From Russula earlei (Eukaryota > Basidiomycota > Agaricomycetes > Russulales > Russulaceae): a stretch of 13,939 bases of DNA. The stretch is taken from the NCBI GenBank assembly GCA_025769875.1, contig JAGFNK010001165.1, positions 1 to 13,939 of the forward strand. Direction: 5' to 3'. The notes under the pieces are model-generated. The model searched no databases, was not told where the DNA came from, and worked only from the letters and a program-made list of their open reading frames with translations. A program made the translations under genes and the position numbers. This document shows, piece by piece, positions 9,148 to 13,939 of the stretch. Every line of letters begins with the position of its first letter. The stretch's first letter is position 1.

Positions 9148-9335
9148 TTTCCTGGCAGTCTCTCGACTGCGTCTACACTTTCCTGGCAGTCTCTCGACTG
9201 TGCGTTTACACGCGTTTACACGCGTTCACACGCGTTCACACTCTCCTTTGCAGTCTCTCGCCTGCATACACATATTCATTTGGAGTCTTTCGACTCATTT
9301 CCTTTGGAGTCTTTTGACTCGCAGTCTCTCGACTC
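9148..9335 (+). repeat. Six-copy dispersed hairpin repeat, GCAGTCTCTCGACTGC type
   Basis: Cores lie near 9154-9169, 9186-9200, 9250-9264, 9282-9296, 9306-9320 and 9321-9335. The first two sit in a 30 bp direct repeat (CTTTCCTGGCAGTCTCTCGA). Each core is a small inverted repeat, CAGTC/GACTG or GAGTC/GACTC around a 4-base loop. In most copies the outer pair changes together (C-G to G-C). Confidence 0.75.
9203..9241 (+). repeat. 10 bp tandem array, four copies
   Basis: CGTTTACACG, CGTTTACACG, CGTTCACACG and CGTTCACAC follow one another. The T to C change splits the array into two identical pairs, which suggests stepwise duplication. Confidence 0.88.
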
Positions 9336-9493
9336 ACCCACTCTTTAATCACTTGCATTTTACTGCAATACCTACCTCATCAAGACGTCCACCTGCTGAT
9401 GGTCTTACCACGCCACACGCCCACGCGCGACACCAGTCCTTTTGTTACTGGGTTAGATCTCTCTTGATCTAATCTACCGACTGTCTCAATCAC

Positions 9494-9500
9494 AGGGGGA
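9494..9500 (+). other. Polypurine tract of E2
   Basis: AGGGGGA abuts the 3' LTR start TGTTGAG. A polypurine tract at this place primes plus-strand DNA synthesis. Confidence 0.8.
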
Positions 9501-10025
9501 TGTTGAGATTATCATTGATTTGGGTGATTTGGTATGTTACCACTACCCTGGGACGTTGTGATGTAATCACAGCTCAGACGCGTTGACACGTCGGTTACAC
9601 GGACCGGGCATCACCGGTGTAGACGCATGACACGTCAGATCACGCGGTCCGGCTCAGCTCATATGCTGAGATCTGCGTTACTTACAATGATAAGTTAATT
9701 GATGACAATCGGTAGCTACTAACGACTGATCCTTTTATGATCTTTGTTTCTTATTGATGGTAGCTACCTGCAGTGTACTTAGATACGCTCTGGAGTACTT
9801 AAGAGCATCATATTTCGATAGATCACTTCAGTCTTGTCTTACACAATACTGAAGTGAGTACTTACTGTTTCCTATCTTATCTCTCGCATCTAATCACGCA
9901 TTGTAGATATCTTTTGATAGGTATTACTGAATTATAGTCTTGTCTTACACAATACTGAAATATCTTTTGATAGATCTTAAGGATCTTATCGCTCTTATCA
10001 TAACCTGCGCCCATCTGCTTCAACA
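9501..10025 (+). repeat. 3' LTR of E2 (525 bp)
   Basis: It aligns end to end with 5070-5595 with about 13 substitutions and 3 single-base indels. Twelve of the substitutions are CpG against TpG or CpA. The last 120 or so bases are identical to the 5' LTR. Followed by TTAAC (10026-10030). Confidence 0.95.
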
Positions 10026-10047
10026 TTAACTCGGGGGAGTAGGGTAC
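10026..10047. other. Short flank between E2 and the solo LTR
   Basis: Holds TTAAC (10026-10030, right flank of E2), a G-rich stretch GGGGGAGTAGGG and GGTAC (10043-10047, left duplication of the solo LTR). The G-rich stretch could be an old polypurine tract. Confidence 0.5.
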
Positions 10048-10599
10048 TGTTAGGATTCTCGTGTTCTCCGACTGTCACCTGTTCGTTGACTCAACTATGA
10101 TTACTCACATGTCTGCTTATGGATCTGGCTGACTGATTGCTGACTGATTGCTGACTGATGCGCCTTAGTGATTGCTTACTGATTACTTACCAGTTGGTAT
10201 GGCTGTACTGCCAACTTGGGAAAGGGCAAAGGTACTGAGGGGGTGCACGCCTCAGTGGACTGTAGGAGGTTCAAGTCCTGCAGGGCTACAGCAGTGTCTT
10301 GGAAGGGGAATACTGGATACCTAGGAAGTGTATGTCATTGGGATATGACTGTGATTACTATGCGTAGGGATCTCATAGTATAGGTATATGGAAAATAGTA
10401 AATACTCTAACAAGATAATCATCTTGTCTATCGATCTAAACAAACATTCTAGTGCAGACTCTAAGTGAAAGAGGCCCCTCTCTTTTCTACATCCAATCTT
10501 CCTGAGATAATATCAAAGGGTTCGAAGTCTAGTGCTTGAACTATATCAAGCAACTCTTTCACTAAAAGAGTCAGTACTAAGATCCGTTGGATCTTAACA
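10048..10599. mobile_element. Solo LTR (552 bp) flanked by GGTAC duplication
   Basis: It starts TGTTAGGAT and ends ATCTTAACA, imperfect 9 bp inverted ends with the TG...CA hallmark. GGTAC is present immediately on both sides (10043-10047 and 10600-10604), as expected for a 5 bp target duplication left by an LTR element that lost its interior by LTR-LTR recombination. It contains a GTTGACTCAAC palindrome (10085-10095, with the Gcn4/AP-1 type site TGACTCA) and an 11 bp tandem repeat. It is unrelated by eye to the Copia LTR. The strand is uncertain. It could also be the 3' LTR of a plus-strand element, since GGGGGAGTAGGG precedes it, or a MITE-like element. Confidence 0.65.
10130..10189 (+). repeat. 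11 bp tandem repeat TGACTGATTGC in the solo LTR
   Basis: TGACTGATTGC at 10130-10140 and 10141-10151, then TGACTGAT from 10152, trailing into degenerate copies (TTAGTGATTGC, TTACTGATTAC) up to about 10189. Confidence 0.8.
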
Positions 10600-12428
10600 G
10601 GTACGCTGTTGTATCATAAGATTTGAAAACTGGTTTTCTAGGTTATCCAGGCCTTCATCTGACTGACGTGATTCTGTAAGGTCGGGGTTATTGGAAGACA
10701 TAGTACGGAGTTTGGTGGGTTGTTGTAGGTGAAACATGGTGATGGCATCTTGAGCATTTTTAAGATTAGAGAGGGGTTCCCACGTGTCTTCTGCTGCAGA
10801 ATATCCTTTCCACCGGACCCTGTATTGGTGTCGGTTCCTATGGGTCTGTTGAGCAGTGATCTTCTCGACTTTGTATTCTCCTGATAAGAGATCAGGTGGT
10901 GGTTCGGGGAAGTTTGGTCCATGTTCGGCTGTTTCTGTGACTGGAGATAGGAGGGAGGCATGAAACACATTGTGGATGCTCCATTGGGGAGGAAGCCGAA
11001 GTTGGTAAGCGACATGGGAGATTCTTTTGGTGATGATAAAAGGGCCAAACCGTTTAGGACGGAACTTCTGAAACTGATGGGGGTTTTTAGGTTAGTGCCT
11101 TCTAACCAAACTTTCTGTCCTTCAAAACCCTTGAACTTAGTTTCTTTGACCCAGTTGTTTTGTGTCCTCCTCATTGCTTCTTGTGCTGCTTCCCTCATAT
11201 CTTTTAGTGCCTGAAGTTGTTCTTGGATTCCAGGAAATTTGGATTTAAGTTGGGTGCCGAGTCCTTGGGGATTGAAGCCTATGAGAAGTTCGTATGGGGT
11301 TCTCTTGGTGGTGGTGGATTTGTGGGCATTAAAGTGATATTGGGCTATGGGGAGCCAGTGTGCCCATTCTCCTTGTTTCTCCCCTGTGTAGATGCATAAG
11401 TACATTTCTAGGGTCTGATTGGTCCTTTCTGATTGTCCATCAGTTTGGGGGTGGTAGGCGGTACTTAGATTTTGGTTAATTCAGAGGATTCGGGAAACTT
11501 CTTGAAACAGATTGGAGGTGAAGCAGGAGTCGCGATCCGAGATAATTTTGGAGGGAACTCCAGTCCACGGGAAGGCGTAACGTAAGAACAATTTAGCCAT
11601 TTGTAGGGTTCCCATGTCTTTACGGCAGGGTATGAATATGGCCACCTTGGTGGAATCGTGGTCAGTGATGGTCATGATGGCGTTATTTCCTTCTGATGGT
11701 GGGAGGTCAACGATCCAATCAATGGCAATAGTTTGGAAGGGTTTTTGAAATTCTGGGGGAATGGGATAAACTGGGGGTGGAGTTGGATGCGTGGACGACT
11801 TGTTAGTTTGGCAGGTGGCGCAGCCTCGAATGTAGTCCCTGATGAAGTAGGCCATTTTCAGCCACCAGAAGGATTCTTGGATCGAATATAAGGTTCGGGG
11901 CATTTCCTGTGTGTCCCCCAAGTATACTGTCATGATAAGTATGCAAGATTTTTCACAAGAGGGGTTCCTGATATGGTACCACCAACTTCCCATCTTTGAA
12001 TAGTGCATCTTCTTCTTCTAGAAGGCCATGTTTGACCTTCCACATGAGGAGGTCTGACTTTCTTTTCCTTTGTTTGGCTAATACTTGCTCATAGAGGTCC
12101 TCAGTGTGAAGCGTGCGAATAAAGAGTTTGTCGGGTAGTGCTGTGATGTTCTGGTTGTCTTCTGACCCATCATTGTGGTCAGGTCGTTGTGAGAGGGCGT
12201 CTGCGCAATTGGAGATTCCGGGTTTGTGGTGGATATCAAGTGGTAATCTGCGAGTGTTGAAATGTATCCGGCAATTCTTCGGTTGATTTTGTGAGGGAGT
12301 CGGTAGTGAGCCAGATTAGCGTGATCAGTGAAGATCTTGACGGGGTGTTTGGTTCCGACTAATAGGTACCGCCAGTGTTGGAGTGCGAGGATCAGAGCTA
12401 GGAACTCTCTATCCCAGACTGGGTAGTT
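10594..12428 (-). pseudogene. Ty3/Gypsy chromovirus pol remnant: RNase H, integrase, chromodomain
   Basis: The minus strand reads, N to C: RNase H (12428 down to about 12190: NYPVWDREFLAL, FTDHANL, KINRR, then GISNCADALSQRPD), a linker, integrase and chromodomain. Integrase keeps its zinc-binding module (His at 11932-11934 and 11911-11913, Cys at 11820-11822 and 11811-11813). It also keeps all three D,D-35-E residues: Asp 11718-11720 (TIAIDWI), Asp 11535-11537 (SDRD) and Glu 11427-11429 (DGQSERTNQ). Breaks visible: a one-base loss near 12240, TGA at 11953-11955, an extra base in a C run at 11897-11900, TGA at 11481-11483 and a C-run frameshift near 11090. The C-terminal frame stops at 10594-10596, inside the solo LTR. 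RT, protease and gag are absent because another element cuts in at 12428. Integrase would join element DNA to the chromosome and the chromodomain would steer it to marked chromatin. Much better preserved than the Copia copies, but not functional as read. Confidence 0.9.
10729..10878 (-). other. Canonical chromodomain of the Gypsy integrase
   Basis: In the frame 10594-10968 the domain covers residues 31-80: EYKVEKI, a basic RNRHQYRVRWKGY and DTWEPLSNL, then an alpha-helical end. The three aromatic residues expected to form the methyl-lysine cage (Tyr32, Trp53, Tyr56 by alignment with HP1-type domains) are present. This marks the element as a chromovirus with a binding-competent type of chromodomain, likely for methylated histone H3. 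Confidence 0.88.
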
Positions 12429-13015
12429 GTTACGAACCAAGGCCAGGTCCTGGCTGTAGATTGTCCTATTTCACTCAAGAGGGACCCTCTCTCACTTTGC
12501 ATTGCTGACTCCCTTCCATTTTCTGGGCTATCCCTCCTGCGGTACAAGATATCGCTATTGCAAAGGCACTATAACACGACCAGGCACCCGTTTCCTAATC
12601 GGGTAATCATCGCGTGGCAGCCACATGGCCACCCAGCCACCAAGGACCTGAAACAGCAGCACAAACTCTTAGAAACTATTGCATAAATCATCTGATGTCA
12701 TCAAGGCTCCAATGACATCATGGCTGACTGAGCGACTCCACAGTGACCTCATAGGCTCACTAAGCACTCCACAGTGACATCATAATGATGTCATCACTCA
12801 CAATGATCAGTAATGTGCTCAGTAAGCCTGAAACTTGACACAAGCAAGTTTATGCCTCTGTAGTCCTATTGGATGGTACCAAAGAGTCTAGAATAGTCCC
12901 AGTTCTTTGTACGAGACCCTGTACACTGTATATATAACCCCATGAAGCATGGCAGTCGTCAGACTGTCCATTTGTGATTACTCATTACTCCTGGGTACTC
13001 CCCTGCGACCTCAGT
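12428..13015 (+). promoter_or_regulatory. LTR-like promoter region with TATA box
   Basis: A non-coding stretch of about 590 bases: TGTTACGAACC start, a motif cluster at 12693-12796, and TATATATAA at 12929-12937. If this is the U3 region, transcription would start roughly 25-35 bases past the TATA box. No open frame of interest lies here. The right border is a guess. Confidence 0.5.
12693..12796 (+). promoter_or_regulatory. Cluster of five TGACATCAT/TGATGTCA motifs
   Basis: Sites: TGATGTCATCA 12693-12703, TGACATCAT 12713-12721, TGACCTCAT 12744-12752 (one change), and the inverted pair TGACATCAT 12775-12783 plus ATGATGTCATCA 12785-12796. They resemble CRE/ATF-type bZIP sites and lie 130-240 bases before the TATA box, as enhancer sites of an LTR would. 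Confidence 0.65.
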
Positions 13016-13279
13016 TTTAAAGACTTCCCTCGCCTCCAAGGTCTCTTCAACGACTGCCTTGTCTAAAGCCCCTTCGCTGCACTGGCCTCCAGTCTCGCCT
13101 CTGCCTCTTGCAACACCTACCAGTCCCATCTGGTACCTTCCTTGTCGTTTTGGCTCGTCCTCCTGTTCAACGCCGCCGTCGCCGCGTACCATCTGTTCCG
13201 ACCTTTGCCCACCTGCTCCTGAGTCCTTAGTGATCAGCAGTACGTGTCTTGACATCTGGACAGTCTCTCATCATCCCTG

Positions 13280-13939
13280 TATTGACCAGCCAACGCTCAA
13301 GTGTCCACTCCTAACTCCCCCACTTTGGTTAACACCTCCTTGCGCCTCCCTTCTCCTCTGCAACCTACCACCACACGCCCTTCGCATCCTCACTGAAGAC
13401 ATCGACCCGCTCGACGCATCCTCACCCCTCAGCCTCTTGTACTCCCCAACGGCTCCCCATCGTCTCCCACCATCGCCCAGCCTATTCCAGGTGACTTTGT
13501 CCCTGTCGGCACTCCCCCTCCTGCGCAGAACGAGCAACAGCAAGCGGACCGACCTCCCTTGCCTGAAGGCTTCCTTGACCGTCCCCCTTGCACAGCATTT
13601 CACTTCCATCCGCACCAGTACTTCGTCCTCCCTACCACCAATCGTCACCAGGAGCAGTGGCGTCCCCTCCACGACTTGAATCATCAAGACTACCTTGGAC
13701 GCATCCCTACCTCAGACCAACTTGCTCGTCGAGCGTTCACAGACCTTCACCACAGCCTTTCGTGCACGCATCGTCCACACTTTTGCGGTAGAACCCTCCA
13801 ACACTGCCCTTGCCACCCAGTACAATCTCACCCCCTTTGGCATCTGTTCCAACGTCGGATTACGCCCCAGACGCTGACTTTCCCCTTGGATGCATCGCAT
13901 ACATTTTTAACACCTCGTTATTTAGGAAACTACTTACCT
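13280..13939 (+). pseudogene. Gag-like gene, broken and cut by the window end
   Basis: The frame whose codons begin at 13397 is open to the window end: a Pro/Ser/Gln-rich start (SPTIAQPIPGDFVPVGTPPP), then LPEGFLDRPP, EQWRPLHDL and DYLGRIPTSDQLARRAFTDL up to about 13750. Past that point the plausible protein moves to the frame with AFRARIVHTFAVEPSNTAL (about 13757-13815) and then to a third with PDADFPLGCIAYIFNTSLF (about 13867-13925), so at least two frameshifts are likely. A TGA at 13394-13396 splits it from a similar upstream stretch. The position behind an LTR-like promoter and the composition suggest a gag or other first ORF. I do not recognise the family. A longer 206-residue frame at 13059-13679 overlaps but is low-complexity Ser/Pro and looks like a shadow. 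Confidence 0.5.

Larger units (their letters stand above)
8946..9493 (+). other. E2 region where RNase H should be; repeats only
   Basis: In intact Copia elements this interval encodes RNase H. Here I see no RNase H motif in any frame. It holds the second copy of the 53 bp repeat, a block of hairpin-like 16-mers and a 10 bp tandem array. Either RNase H was lost and replaced by repeat expansion or it has decayed past recognition. Confidence 0.55.
5070..10025 (+). mobile_element. Ty1/Copia LTR retrotransposon copy E2, complete ends
   Basis: A 4956 bp element with 5' LTR 5070-5595, primer site 5596-5607, gag remnant, pol remnant, polypurine tract 9494-9500 and 3' LTR 9501-10025. Both LTRs begin TGTTGA and end TCAACA. 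The order protease, integrase, reverse transcriptase is that of Copia. I find no RNase H domain after reverse transcriptase; the space (about 8950-9490) holds short tandem repeats. Coding is badly broken, yet LTR to LTR divergence is low (about 13 substitutions, 3 indels by eye). Its flanks, GGCAA at left and TTAAC at right, do not match each other, so it is not a simple insertion. It is probably non-autonomous and dependent on enzymes from an intact relative. Confidence 0.93.
12428..13939 (+). mobile_element. Left end of another LTR retroelement, inserted into the Gypsy RNase H
   Basis: The RNase H reading frame of the neighbouring pol breaks in the codon just before TGTTACGAACC at 12428, which looks like an LTR start. 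Downstream come a bZIP-like motif cluster, a TATA box and then pyrimidine-rich gag-like coding sequence that runs off the window. The five bases before the junction, GTAGT (12423-12427), would be the left target site. I could not place the LTR end or the primer-binding site, so the class (Gypsy favoured) and the LTR length stay open. Confidence 0.6.

Noticed and set aside
10241..10295. Possible tRNA or SINE head: B-box-like GGTTCAAGTCC at 10268-10278 with CTCAGTGG nearby
   Set aside because: The A-box-like and B-box-like parts are only about 10 bases apart, no acceptor stem partner is found, and the stretch lies inside the solo LTR.
10960..11399. Plus-strand frames opposite the integrase and chromodomain
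   Set aside because: They mirror the coding strand of a recognised Gypsy pol and have no motif of their own.
10638..11405. 255-residue minus frame as a single protein
   Set aside because: Only its N-terminal part (integrase end, with YLCIYTGEKQGEWAHWLPIA) is real. Past about 11090 the true protein continues in the chromodomain frame, and the rest is a shadow.
13059..13679. 206-residue plus-strand open frame as a gene
   Set aside because: Low-complexity Ser/Pro/Leu composition typical of a pyrimidine-rich strand; the plausible gag-like protein is in another frame over much of the same span.
12959..13687. Minus-strand Gly/Arg/Val-rich frames opposite the right-hand gag
   Set aside because: Composition is the complement of a C-rich coding strand; no motif and no supporting context.

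Overview
The window looks like heterochromatic, transposon-packed DNA from a fungus, most likely a basidiomycete (Agaricomycete-like). That reading rests on Ty1/Copia and chromodomain Ty3/Gypsy elements, Pro/Ser-rich gag-like sequence with a CCHC knuckle, CpG-biased decay, and a pyrimidine-rich LTR with repeated TGACATCAT motifs. I found no host gene, rRNA, tRNA or CRISPR array. Every coding region is a broken transposon gene.

Layout. (1) 1-3578 is a minus-strand Copia element (E1), cut by the window start: its 5' LTR (3059-3578), tRNA-primer site, decayed gag, protease, integrase remnant and part of reverse transcriptase. (2) 3579-5069 is a 1.49 kb spacer holding a plus-strand, frame-broken gag-like gene with a perfect CX2CX4HX4C zinc knuckle. 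(3) 5070-10025 is a second copy of the same Copia family (E2) on the plus strand, with both LTRs (526 and 525 bp), primer-binding site and polypurine tract. E1 and the left 3.58 kb of E2 form a giant inverted repeat around the spacer. (4) 10048-10599 is an apparent solo LTR with GGTAC on both sides. (5) 10594-12428 is a minus-strand Ty3/Gypsy chromovirus pol remnant: end of RNase H, integrase and a canonical chromodomain. (6) 12428-13939 is the left end of another LTR element on the plus strand, interrupting that RNase H. It has an LTR-like promoter region and a broken gag-like gene that runs off the window.

How it fits together. These are nested insertions: a Gypsy pol split by a later LTR element, a solo LTR beside it, and two Copia copies around a gag fragment. 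The Copia family seems to have moved as already defective copies. E1 and E2 share the same integrase frameshift, the same Glu-to-Asp change at the expected catalytic glutamate and the same tandem expansion inside reverse transcriptase, yet the two E2 LTRs differ by only about 13 substitutions, 12 of them CpG-type.

The observations most worth a second look are the flanking 5-mers, which fit inversion of the spacer between the two Copia copies; the anticodon-arm primer site; the CpG-only decay; and the structured, repeat-rich LTRs. I see no new multi-gene system here. Comparisons were made by eye.
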